A stretch of 22,648 bases of DNA, taken from assembly GCA_024196135.1 (NCBI GenBank), contig JAMQCK010000448.1, positions 1-22,648 of the forward strand, in the 5' to 3' direction. Below the pieces are notes generated by a model. That model was given only the letters and a program-made list of their open reading frames with translations. It searched no databases and had not been told where the DNA came from. The DNA is from Pleurotus ostreatus/Saccharomyces cerevisiae fusant. Its lineage: Eukaryota; Opisthokonta. Position 1 is the first letter of the stretch, and the number at the start of each line of letters is the position of its first letter. Positions 8,642 through 18,468 of the stretch are shown one piece after another. The position numbers were made by a program, and so were the translations under genes.

Positions 8642-9963
8642 CTAAATCTCCAAGGCCGCCTTCGCCATCGCAAGGGCCCCATCGTACGTCTTGTTGCCGC
8701 CCGTGAAGCCGGACGCATGAACGAAGATGCAGCCATCAATGCCGGAGATCTTGCTGAGCTCTTGGTCGCGCACGCCACGCCACGCCTCGGGAAGGGACTT
8801 GCGGTCACCAAAGCGGTCGAGCGAGACAGGAACGGCAGAGATGCGCCAGTCGTGGGACGTATCATCCTCGTAGAGCACGTAAAGCGAGGTGCCAGTCGTC
8901 CCCTGCTCAGCCTCGAGCTCGAAGAGGTGCTCCTGGGACGGTCGTGAGCGAGACAGACGTACTGTGTTGTGCAGACAGTACCTTCCAGGGAGCAAACTGG
9001 GACAGAACGATAATGCGGCCGGTCGGATCGACCTCAGCCTTGCTCTTCTTGACCGACTCGACGACGATGTCGCGGGCAGGAAGCCACGAGTTGGCATATC
9101 CCCTGAGCTTGTCGGAGAAGTCGACGCCGGTCATGGCTGACGCCTTTTCGAATAGAGCCTGAGATCAATTAGATCCAAGAAACAAGCGTACGGGTGGAAG
9201 GTCACTAACATCAACGTGAACAGGGTCAACCGACTCGTTCCACGCCGGGTTGACGCTGCCAACACGGCTGCTGAGGTCGGTGCGAATCTTGTACCGAGGC
9301 TTGACGTCGGTGTCGTACTGGGAGATACCGTTGTCGATAGCATCGATGCTCTCGATGAAGCCCTAGAGTATCTTCAGCACAAGAGGAGGAGGGAACGACG
9401 ACCCCAGCGCTCACCTCGTAGAGCTTCAGCCACAAGGTGTGGACCTTGGGGTCGTCGATGGAGAGCTGTGTGCGCGACGCGATGATTTCCTTGCCGAAAT
9501 GCCTGTAAGGAGGGTTTGTACTTGCGTCAACGAAGGAATGTGGCAGGCGCACTTGTAGACGAGACCGGCCGAAGACAGCTTCGTGTTGAAGCCATGGCCA
9601 AAGACCTCGGTGAACCCGCGCTGGTGATGGTCGAAGCGCTGCTTCGCCTCATCGTAGATGCCTCCGACATCAACAACGATGCCGCAGGTGTCGAGGACAG
9701 CCGGATCGCGCGAGCGCTTAAGGTCTGTGGGGGTCCAATCAGGACATGCGCATTCGCGAGAATATGGGTGCGTACTAGCATCTTTGTACGTCGCAGTCTG
9801 GCGGAGCATGTAGACGGCAAGGGCTTCATCGCAGTGGAAGGTGCCATTGTGGGTACCGATGACCTGAACGTAGGGTTCAACATCAAGTGCAGAGACGATC
9901 GAAACGAGGGCTTGCCTTAGTGTCAAGCTTCTGCTTTTTCGAGGCGGGGACTTCAGAAGACAT
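8642..9963 (-). CDS. MYG1: MYG1 family exonuclease (DHH-like, UPF0160)
   Basis: MYG1 proteins are conserved eukaryotic 3'-5' RNA exonucleases of nucleolus and mitochondria with a DHH-type metal site. Seven exons: 9916-9963, 9776-9863, 9553-9724, 9415-9502, 9210-9362, 8982-9158 and 8642-8932, giving 338 aa, the usual length. Seen: [18 protein letters not shown] (20-37), [17 protein letters not shown] (51-67) and [15 protein letters not shown] with D77-H78-H79, then [14 protein letters not shown] and the C-terminal [20 protein letters not shown]. The N-terminal KKQK could be a nuclear signal. Intron 1 (9864-9915) begins GC after AAG and ends CAG: a GC-AG intron with no GT alternative that keeps the frame. 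Intron 3 uses the weak donor GTGCGC. The start at 9963 is the first ATG in frame. Confidence 0.93.
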
Positions 9964-10251
9964 AGTTCTGAATCTGATTTGGAAGGGAGGGGGATGAGGT
10001 TGTGCGCGAAGAGAGGGATAGTGGTGGCGTCTGGAGAGAAACCTGATCATGGGGAACTCGTGCGATCGATCACGTCCTCGAAGTGCGCCGCTCAAGGTCC
10101 ATCCGACTAACAAGCGGAAAAGAATGGTCCATTATACACCAGAACGTATTATGCTGAATAGTATGTCGATGCAAAGTCCAAAAGAACATAAGTCATGAAA
10201 GCTCATACAGAGTCCGTGAAGTCCCAAATTCCAGCCATACTCCACCCCCGT
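9964..10251. other. MYG1 promoter region and 3' region of the GPI-protein gene
   Basis: The interval of 288 bp separates two minus-strand genes. The left part has long G-rich plus-strand tracts, so it is C/T-rich on the minus strand, as in many fungal promoters and leaders. I see no TATA box or gene. Confidence 0.45.
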
Positions 10252-10847
10252 CTACAGCGCTAGCCATGCCATGCCGAGCGCCATGGCGCCTCCTGCTACG
10301 GTCAGGCCGTTGACCGTGAGCGACATGGCGCCATCTGTGTGGTAGCTATCGTCCGGGCTGAGACCACCGGCCGTGGGTGCGGGCGCACTGTCCGAACCGC
10401 CTCCATTCAGATCGGAGGCGTCGGCAGTGGGCAAGTTGCTGGGAGTCGAGGACGACTTCACGGTCGACGAGTGACCACCACCGGACCCGGACCCAGAGCC
10501 AGACTTTCCGCTCTGCGAGTTGGAGCCCGAGCCGCTGTTGTTATTCCCCGAGTTCGAGTTGTTGTCATCGTTGTTGCCGGACGACTGGCTGGGGGCGGAG
10601 GTGATGGTGGAAGTGATCACCTGGGTGGACTTCCTGTGCCGATCTCAGTACGCGCCGGAGAAGACAAAACGGATACGCACTGGCCATTCGACTCAATCTC
10701 GCTGGATATGGTAGTGACCTGCGCATTGTCGTCGTTTCCCGAACTCTGCTTCCGTCAGAAAGAGGCGCAAGCGGGGAGCGACACGTTTCGCACCTGCGCG
10801 ATCGCGAGGGCAGGGAGAAGAGACAGGAGGACAAGTGAGAGACGCAT
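10252..10847 (-). CDS. Secreted Ser/Gly/Asn-rich protein, probably GPI-anchored
   Basis: Three exons: 10794-10847, 10681-10745 and 10252-10633, giving 166 aa. MRLSLVLLSLLPALAIAQ is a clear signal peptide, and exon 1 ends exactly at its likely cleavage site. The mature part is low-complexity: Ser/Thr-rich, then Asn-Gly-Ser runs (residues about 55-95), with no folded domain. It ends with a hydrophobic tail (LTVAGGAMALGMAWLAL) preceded by small residues, as expected for a GPI-anchor signal. Such proteins are common on basidiomycete cell walls, with O-glycosylated stalks. There are no cysteines in the mature chain, which argues against a hydrophobin or effector-type fold. I do not recognise a named family. 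Confidence 0.75.
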
Positions 10848-11428
10848 TTCTTGAGAGCTTTGAGAGTGCTCGACGGACGTGGGCTGACGGTCTGTGGGCA
10901 AGAGCGCGTTCCGCAGGCGTTCTGACGAGTGCGCGATGACAAGAAGCTTCCCACGTGGAACGAGCCGGATCCTTTCCAAATTTGGCGCAACTGTCGTTGT
11001 CCTCCTACCGCCACCACCACCATGCTATGCAGGTCTCTTTCTCCGCTCGTCTTATACTGTGACCTCCCGCGTAATTCGGCTTCATTTCCTCCCAGATCCG
11101 CTAATATTGAGGGCGACAAGGCCTCGATAACTTCATTGCCACAGTTTGCCACCCTCCCGAGCTCAAGGCCCCCACACCGCCTTCGCGAGGCCGAGGATGA
11201 CTCTGGATGAGCAAGATTGCCAAGAACACAAAACATGCATGTCTATCTTGAGATCCGCCTATTGTTCTATATTGTTCCCGGACGATGGTCAAAGCAGCTG
11301 GCCATAGCCACCATGCTTATCTCGGGTTTATGACCTGCGGATGCAGGTATATAAACTGTGCGTATGCAGCGGCCCTTGCGGACACCCTTCCTGTCGCCAA
11401 GACTGCAAAGCATCCTCCACCCAGCAAG
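10848..11428. other. Divergent promoter region
   Basis: The 581 bp lie between the GPI-protein gene (minus) and the 11429 gene (plus). A consensus TATA box for the plus gene is at 11348-11355. Open frames here overlap spliced genes in other frames or lack domains, so I call none. Confidence 0.5.
11348..11355 (+). promoter_or_regulatory. TATA box (TATATAAA)
   Basis: A perfect TATATAAA lies 74 bp before the chosen ATG at 11429. Transcription would then begin near 11380, leaving a leader of about 50 nt. This supports the ATG at 11429 over the in-frame ATG at 11285, which lies upstream of the TATA box. Confidence 0.6.
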
Positions 11429-12064
11429 ATGATTTCCAACTACCACGGAGGTCAACCGCTCTCGCGCTACCCCGACGGTCTTGCAGGCCCATCGTCTGGA
11501 TATTCACCTGCCAGCTCACAACTGCATGACAATGCGGACTCAATCGACGATCTCAACGAATACTTCGCTCAATTTGGCCTGCGCGAAGAGTACGACCCCT
11601 CCGACTACCAGCTTTGCCACACCGACTCGGACTTCCCGATGCAATGCGATGCTGATCGCATTGGCTGCCCCGACACTCCCGAAGAAGTCGCTCGCGCTAT
11701 GTATCTACATCCACTCGCAAAAGACGTCAGGGAGGCTCTCGACGACGCATGGGTCGCTGGTCGCATCTGGCGCGAAGCATTGGATTGGGAACAGGCTCGT
11801 ACTGGCAGCAGGCGAAATTCAGTGGGCTCGTATGACCCACGTTCCGACCCGCAGATCCTTTTCAACGAGTACTCGCGCAAGCTTCACGAGGCGATCATGC
11901 TGTATAGGAATTCACTTGGTCTCCCTCGACTTGACTACGACGAAGAACGAAAACCATGGATGAAGCGCACAATACAGGTGAGAGATATCCAGCTCGTCCA
12001 CTGAACTTTCCTAATATTTGTGTTCTCGCAGCTGCTCATCGGTTTGCGCGAGGGTCGTGCGTAA
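11429..12064 (+). CDS. Hypothetical soluble protein, basidiomycete type
   Basis: Two exons (11429-11977 and 12032-12064) give 193 aa ending in LLIGLREGRA. The intron (11978-12031) is GTGAGA...GCAG, and its removal brings the reading from KPWMKRTIQ into the short last exon. The N-terminal 40 residues are Ser/Pro-rich and probably disordered. An acidic segment (DDLNEYFAQFGLREEYDPSD) follows, then a mostly helical C-terminal half (PEEVARAMYLHPLAKDVREA; ILFNEYSRKLHEAIMLYRNS). No signal peptide, membrane segment or catalytic motif is visible, and I do not recognise the family. Coding is supported by the long open frame, a TATA box at the right distance and a clean intron. Confidence 0.65.
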
Positions 12065-12586
12065 CCGATTTTCAAGAAAGAGAACATCGCTGGTTCGATG
12101 ATCAGCAACATCGACCCTGTATTCTGCGTCAGGCAAAGAACGTCTCCAGTAGATTACAATAATGTCCAATCGAACGTGCGCCGAGCAAGTCTTCCTTTCT
12201 TCCGAGCGCCAGTCTTCGTCATACACTGTGTGCACCTTCTATCTGAGAACATCCAATTTTCTGCCGAACGGTAGACCCATCTACCTCGTCCTTTCTTGAA
12301 GCCGCTGCGGATCTGAGCATCGAGCAGCTAGACGTATAATCGCTGGCTGCCGATTCGATACCACCCTTCGTTGACCTTCATCGGCCCAAAGGGGATAGGA
12401 CATGTGAGGTGCCACGCCATCACCGCTGCCCCGCATGCCGCCCGGAGCTCCGCCTCGAACCGTCCATCCCGCCGCCACTACCCCGGGGTCAGCTGAACTG
12501 TGAAGCGGGGTATTTGAGTGAGGAGCGAAGGATCCCCAAGCCAAGCTCGTCCTCCTTGATTTTGTACTCCCACCTTGTTCGCTGCC
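12065..12586. other. Intergenic between two plus-strand genes
   Basis: This should contain the 3' end of the 11429 transcript and the promoter of the 12587 gene. I see no RNA gene or TATA box. An open frame on the minus strand enters from the right but is the antisense shadow of the next gene. Confidence 0.5.
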
Positions 12587-13766
12587 ATGTCCGATATCCC
12601 TCTCGAGCAGCACACCGTCAAGCTCGTTCTCAGCAGCCTCTGCGCGCCGAGCCCTTCGATCCCGGAGCACTTCGTGTCCCCTCTGCTCGCGAAGCGGCAC
12701 GCATTCCTCGATCTCTCGCCCGAGCAGGACGCGGAGGCCTACCTCCTCTGGCCGTCCGATGACAACGCCCGGATCATGGGCGCGCTGCGCGCTCTCGAGG
12801 TCTCCGACTACGACTTCTATCCCATCCAGTACACCGCCGATCCCGAGTCTGTTTTCGCGCACGTACACGTCCGCTCTAACGCCGCCGATGAAGTGCGCGT
12901 CGTGTTCAACTGGGACGCGGAGGACGCGCAGTGGAAGTACCACAACGTCGGCCTGATGCCCTTCCCGGCTAACAGCCACACGTCGCTGGAGGATGCGCTG
13001 AAGGAGGGGACGCCGGGCCCATCGTCGGGGCATGCACAGGCTCCGGAGCCTGTGTACCATGACGATGACGACTACTGGAATGCGTACGGGCAGGACGATG
13101 ACGGTGACGAGGAGCCCTCGCACCATCATGCGGACCAGCACCAAGACGGATCCGAAGACGCCTACTGGGCTCAGTATTCTGCCATTCATGGTGCGTGATA
13201 GACTCAGATGGTGCTCCATCATACGCTAATCTCTACTATTCTTGCTAGGCACGGCTGATTCGACGATCCCCTCCCCTCTGCCTGTTCAGAAGCGCCGCAC
13301 GCACTACTTCGAGCACGCCGAGGACGAGAATGTCCTTGCTGCTGGGTTCGCCTCCATGCGCCCCCGCCTCCCATCCGACCCGCCGTGCCCTGTCGATCTC
13401 AACAACCGGTTGGAGAATATCTCGCCTCGCTCAAACTCCCCCATCATGATGGCGGACGATCATGAGCTCGAGGCGCGTCGCTTCGGGGAGGGCGTCGAGG
13501 AGGACATCGAGGAGGGCGACTCAGCGTCTACTGGCACGCTTGGGGATTTATCCGCCGCACCCTCTCCGAAGACGGGCGGGGACAAGGACGAAAGCGTCGT
13601 CGCGAGCATCACCGTGTTTGACGAGGAGACGGAGGCTTTGAAGGATAGCATCAAGGGTCTGTACAAGCTCTGGAAGCTGAAGCGGGGTATGACGGTGAAG
13701 GGTAGCGACGATCTCGCTCGCCTGGCGTTCACTGCGGTGGTTAGTGATGCAATCGCGACGGCGTGA
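12587..13766 (+). CDS. Hypothetical acidic protein with repeated Tyr-Trp motif
   Basis: Two exons (12587-13190 and 13249-13766) give 373 aa. Residues 1 to about 130 look folded, with an alpha/beta pattern (e.g. VKLVLSSLCAPSPSIPEHFV, VRVVFNWDAEDAQWKYHNVG). An acidic, His-rich disordered stretch follows, carrying two related motifs, DDDDYWNAYGQ and SEDAYWAQYSAIHG, just before the intron. The second half is acidic and Ser-rich, with a helical end (LKDSIKGLYKLWKLKRGMTV...ARLAFTAVVSDAI). Short YW-x2-Y motifs in acidic contexts can be protein-docking peptides; that is inference. I do not recognise a named family. Strong third-position GC and a single phase-1 intron (H-G split) support the model. 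An upstream TTG in frame at 12575 is not needed. Confidence 0.75.
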
Positions 13767-14019
13767 GATGGTTCTCATGCACCTACGTCGGCGTGGGATC
13801 GCCCGTATACCCTAGACTACTTGGCACATACACTCATCATGGTTCAATCGATTCGTTTACTTGTCTTCCTGGCCTTGTCTTCAACGCGCGAAGCTGAGCT
13901 ATGTTCATAGACTCCGAGATGTGGGTCTTATTGCGCGATCACGTGTACGCATCATGATCAGCACTCGTTCTTGACCGCTGCTTTCCCTATCCTTGCCCCG
14001 TCTTTCACCCCGCTAGTCG
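13767..14019. other. Short intergenic, promoter of the BTB gene
   Basis: The 253 bp hold the 3' end of the preceding transcript and the promoter of the BTB gene. The stop codon of the preceding gene lies in a small inverted repeat (TGAGA-TGGT-TCTCA, 13764-13777). Nothing else stands out. Confidence 0.4.
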
Positions 14020-15697
14020 ATGCCAGCTGAGGAGAATTCTGAGGAACAGGCCGTGCATCCAGACGGAGAGCAAGCAGTACACGCGTCGCTCCCGTCGCAG
14101 CGTCTTGACAATCCCGAGGCTAGCTCGAGCAACCAGATCGCACCGGCCGAGGGACACTCTGCAGAGGTCGTGCAGAAAGCGGGTGCGTAGCTCTCCTGTA
14201 TAATATACTGTACGCACACTAACGCTTATCAGACGAAGATTCCGAGGACGAAAGCGACGCGTCGCATACCGCTGCTCGCGCATCACCCCCTCGCTCTACC
14301 CAGCCTCAACCATTCCCCCTCTCCCCACCCACACCGAAGATTGAGCTACTCCCTGAACCTGTGACTGCCGAGGACGACCTATCCGACGACTCGGACGAAT
14401 TCCCCGCTCTCGACGAGCTCGTCGATCAGATGCATCCGGGACGAAGCAGCCAGAGCCACACTGTGAAGGACGAATCATCACCACCACCAAACAGAGCAGC
14501 CGTGAAGGAGGAAGCCCCAGACGATAATATCATCTACGTCTCTTCCCGCGAGCCCAGTCCCATGTCTCGGTACCCAGCAACCCAGCCCCCTCCATCCTCA
14601 AAGCGGCAAAAGCCAAGATTCTCCAACGCCACGCAGCCAGCAGCATCCCAATCCCCTTCGATAAGACCCAAACCCGCATCCGCTCGCAACACCAGTCACT
14701 CCGACTTAAAGCGCAGACTGTCATCCGCCTCCGTCTCTGGGAACGCGAAAGCCTCTCCGAAGCGCCCTCGTAAATTCAAAAAGCACGAGGATTTCTGGGC
14801 GCTAGATGGCAGCGTCATCCTACAAGTCGAAGACTACCAGTTCAAGCTGCACCGCAGCTCTCTCGCCAAGCAGTCTGCGTGGATGAGCGTCCTATTCGAG
14901 GAGGCGCCTGACGGAGAGGATGTTGGTGGCATGCCCATCTATTGCCTCGACAAGACCGGTCTACGTGCAAGCGACTTCGAAGTACTCCTCCGGACCTGGG
15001 AGAACGCGATGTAAGTGATTATGCAGTCGTCAAGTCCTTCCATTAACGCATATACAGACAATTCGCCAAAGAACCCGCTCCATTCGCCACCATCGTGAGC
15101 GTGCTCCGCGCCTCCATGGCCCTCCACTTCCTCGACTACGAAGCCTTCGCGCGCGACCAGCTCGAAAAGCTCTGGCCCGCAGGCCTCGACGACGTCACGC
15201 CCACCCGCATCCCCAACGCCATCGGCACCATCGTCATCACGCGCGACGGACAGCTGCCAGCCGTGCGGAAGCGCGCCATGTACGAGCTCGTGCGCACGGA
15301 GGGCTTCGGGCAGAGCGAGGCTGGCGAGGAGAAGCTCACCGACACTGAGCATCGCGCTCTGGTGAGGGCGCGCGAGAAGCTCACCTTCGCCTGGGTCATG
15401 AACTCGGGGATCATGGCGCCGAAGGTGCAAAAACCCGCCGATGGACGCCATCTATATCAAGAATGCGTGGAGAAAAGAAGGCTGGGCGATAGCAAGTACT
15501 GCGAGGTCATTCGAGAGGCGAAGATCATTGAGGAGTACATGAACGACGCTATCTGCGGGTTCAAAGCGTTGATTGATATCGACTGGGTGTCACACGGGTT
15601 CTGCAAGCAGTGCGCAGATGATAAGAGAGCCCTTTGGAGAGAGCTTCGAGAGAAGGAGTGGCTCAACCTCGACGAGTACCTGTCGGAGTCTAATTGA
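14020..15697 (+). CDS. BTB/POZ domain protein with long disordered N-terminus
   Basis: Three exons (14020-14182, 14233-15010 and 15058-15697) give 526 aa. Residues 1 to about 235 are acidic and Ser/Pro-rich (SDDSDEFPALDELVDQM, several acidic VKEE/VKDE stretches) and end in basic, nuclear-signal-like clusters (KRQKPR; KRPRKFKKH). A BTB fold begins near 238: FWALDGSVILQVEDYQFKLH followed by RSSLAKQSAWMSVLFEEA is the usual strand-helix core in which a protein states what is stored and how it dimerises. A helical C-terminal region continues after the AT|A-split intron (FLDYEAFARDQLEKLWP). Agaricomycetes carry many such BTB-only proteins; known BTB roles are dimerisation and Cul3 adaptor work, but no partner is identifiable here. 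Nuclear location is inferred from the basic clusters. Confidence 0.85.
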
Positions 15698-16433
15698 TGG
15701 CTGTACTGGCCTGCTCCTGATTGGTTTGTACGGTACCCTCGAAATATTCTGATCAGTCGTATATTCTTGCGCTAATGCGTCTAGTGAGATTAGAGTAGGT
15801 TTGCTCCTTAATTTATTACAATCCATTAAGATCTTTCAGTAAAGTCTTTCGCTCGGTGCATAATTCATTCACCATCTTAGTAAATTCTTTCGGTGATATG
15901 ATGTGCTCGAAGGCTTCTAACAGGGCCTAGCGTGCCTGCGCTCGCCCAAGATCCCCACTCCAACTTCCCATAATTTTCTTCAACTTTCTCAACTTCCACT
16001 CGTAACTTTCGTAGAAAACATCATGTCGTGTACAGACTAGACCGTGCATAAATTATTGAGCAAACCTACTCTATTACACCGCTTACTTCTAGCTACTGTA
16101 CATATTTTGTACATTGCGTTAATGATTGTTTAAACCCATGCAGTCAGATTCCCCGTCAAAACTGGAAGTGTGGACGTACTCTTGTACAGGTACCGGTCGG
16201 ACGGCGAGATAGCAAAACTAGATGACTCGACTCGGATCTGAACACAGTCGGCGATGGTTGAGCAAGGTCATCGTGAGAAGAGTCGCATCAGACCCACGGA
16301 ATCGTGCAAACTTATATATATTGGGGCGCATATTATACGGCCAGCGTAAGGTATGTTGTGTATGCAATACAGGCTATCATCTCAATCCTGACAATGGTGG
16401 GGTCAGCTTCGGACGCAGCCCCCTGCCGCCCAT
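15698..16433. other. AT-richer gap between converging genes
   Basis: The 736 bp separate two 3' ends (BTB gene plus, Zn2Cys6 gene minus), so no promoter is required. The composition is clearly more AT-rich than the flanks. It contains TATATATA-like DNA near 16313-16321 and a TGTAC-7-GTACA inverted repeat near 16097-16113. No open frame with a recognisable domain and no RNA gene was seen. Confidence 0.5.
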
Positions 16434-18413
16434 CTACGCGGGGATCGAAGCCTTCAGGCGCTTGTAGTTGGCCACTGTGAGCGAGGGGTTTGGTCAGAGT
16501 CTTCCTCATCAATCAGGCTCGAAGTGAACACTCACGCGTTGCGCCCTCCATAGAAGCATGGGCTGCCATGGCGTTCAGGATGGCCTTCGCGCCGCTGCGA
16601 CCAGTGAACGGTCCATCGGGAGTAGCCTCGGGGAACTTGAGAGACAGTTCGGCAAGCAGAGGCCACAGCGTCTGAGGGGCGACATGAGCAACACTGATTT
16701 TTTTCCTGTATCGGAATCCAGACTCACAGCCATGATCGGCGAGATCCACGCGCCCTCATGAGGTCGGAAACTGTGAGCTGCCTTCGCGACGCTGTCGACG
16801 GCAGCAGCGCACTTCATGCTCGACACCTTCGCAGACTTGATCCAGGGCGCGTGGAGGCGTGCGTGACCAGCACAGATGAGCGCTGAGAAGAAAGTCAGAA
16901 TATATGACCAAGGGACGTCGTAGGCGCTGACCATCGGTCACGACGAAAAGAGCATCGCGGCGGCTTCGGTCAATGTGCAGGAGCTGAGCCTTGGTTGCTT
17001 GCAGGGCGTGATCCAGAGCCTGAAGCTCGGCGGCGACCGTAGGATTAGAGGGGCGCGAATTCGGCTCTGTGCTGGATTGTCAGAAGTGCCCACAGGATGT
17101 GAGGGAGTTGCGAACCGATGCGGTTACGAGTAATCACTGCGGAGCTCCTCTGCATTAGGATGGTCGCCTTGGCGTTCAAAGACAGCACGGACGTCCCGCC
17201 AGGGCTCGAGCCTCTCAGCCAAGAAGTGACCGTGTCTCGGCTGTGGCGGGCTTGCTGAAGCGATGTTAGCAATGCGGTCGACTGAGGAGATCCGCTAAAC
17301 AAGTAAATACCATGAAAGCCTCCTCCGGCCAGGGCGTGTCGATCTTGATGCTTTCAAGGGCCGTTGGGGAGCCATGAGCGATTGACCAGTAGTTGTCCAA
17401 GACAAGACACGTCCAGAAAGCGCGAATGCGCTCCGCATCCGTCCATGGATCGACAACCGAAGCGGCATTGGCATCCGGGGAGTGCACGAGATTGAGGCGC
17501 GCCCCAAGACAGAGCGAGACGGCACTATTGCTGTGATAAGGCCCGTCCACAGACTTCCCAATGTCAAGGAAATAGAACGAGATTAGAACTTCGGCCTGAA
17601 TAATGTCGAGCAGGGCGCGCTTGTTCGCTAGGTCCTTCGGAAGGTGATGGAGGGCTGCCGCCAGGAAATGACGCTCCTCGTATCCGTCTACACCGCCGCG
17701 ACTGAATCTCGCGCCCCATAAATGGATCGCGTGAAGCAGGGACGCCGTCGGTCTATCAGGGTGCCCCATGGGGTTCGAGATCCGCGCTAAGAAGCGCTGC
17801 CTGTCCATGAAGAACCCAAGTTGGTTTGAGTAAGGCACGAATGCGTTTAGCCTATATGGAGAAGAGCGTCAAAACTGTTGCCGCGAATGGTAATTCTCAT
17901 GGACCTACAGTACGCGCGCTGTCTGAGGCGGGGGCTCCTGAGTGTCGTCTGTGGTCAGTATAGAGAAGACATGAACCGAACAGTGCACTCACGCTTATAA
18001 TAGTCGCGGCCCTTTCTTCACGGGTAGAGGACGGAGACGTGGCGTGTTGCGCGCTACGGTGGTGAGGATTGTGCAGGGTTACCGGCTCTCCGGGGCCTTG
18101 CAGCTTGGCGAGGCGGTCTTCAAGCACAGCAACTTGTGCCTCCAGCATATCCGCCTGGGACGGACCGTCATCGGGGTACTGACAGTCATCGTGCCCCGAC
18201 GGCGTCTTGAGGCAGTGGCCACAAATTGGCCGACCGCCGTCGCATTTCTACGTGGAATGATGAGCAGCCGATTTTTGAGTGCAGGTCCTGACTCACGACT
18301 TTGCGGCGGCTGAAGGTACCCAATTAGCTCAGAGGCGCGAGGTCAAAACTGGGAGAGTGGGCTCACCGGCAGCTATAACAAGACTTGGCTTTGGAGGCGG
18401 TCGTGGAGCTCAT
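16434..18413 (-). CDS. Zn2Cys6 transcription factor with fungal-specific regulatory domain
   Basis: Ten exons: 18367-18413, 18297-18309, 17993-18247, 17909-17937, 17311-17851, 17254 down to about 17128, 16932-17066, 16728-16882, 16536-16671 and 16434-16474, giving 492 aa. The binuclear zinc cluster is C12-x2-C15-x6-C22-x6-C29-x2-C32-x9-C42 with the basic loop RRRKVK. A coiled-coil linker follows (SQADMLEAQVAVLEDRLAKL). The fungal transcription-factor domain opens with LLNAFVPYSNQLGFFM and continues through LLHAIHLWGARFS, AVSLCLGARLNLVHS and AERIRAFWTCLVLDNYWSIAHG. Family members bind DNA as dimers and control metabolic or secondary pathways; no target is evident. The zinc cluster is split over three exons, the middle one only 13 nt. 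The donor of the sixth intron is uncertain (GTAACC at 17127 or GTTCGC at 17115; both keep frame). Confidence 0.85.
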
Positions 18414-18460
18414 CTGTGCGCAAGGGAATTGGCCAGTACTGTACATGGGTCGCAGCGCAA

Positions 18461-18468
18461 CTTATATA
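18461..18468 (-). promoter_or_regulatory. TATA box of the Zn2Cys6 gene
   Basis: On the minus strand this reads TATATAAG, about 48 bp before the ATG at 18413. The spacing implies a very short leader and supports 18413 as the true start. Confidence 0.5.

Noticed and set aside
10339..10854. 171-codon plus-strand open frame
   Set aside because: It is antisense to all exons of the GPI-protein gene and full of Arg/Thr runs; the minus-strand model has a signal peptide and clean introns.
10565..11236. 223-codon minus-strand open frame
   Set aside because: It overlaps the GPI-protein gene in another frame and runs through its introns and promoter, with no domain or gene-like codon use.
12281..13222. 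313-codon open frame on the minus strand
   Set aside because: It lies antisense to exon 1 of the 12587 gene. It is Arg/Val-rich with no domain, as expected when a GC-rich gene is read on the other strand.
16313..16321. TATATATA-like DNA as a promoter
   Set aside because: It lies between two converging gene ends, with no gene downstream on either strand.
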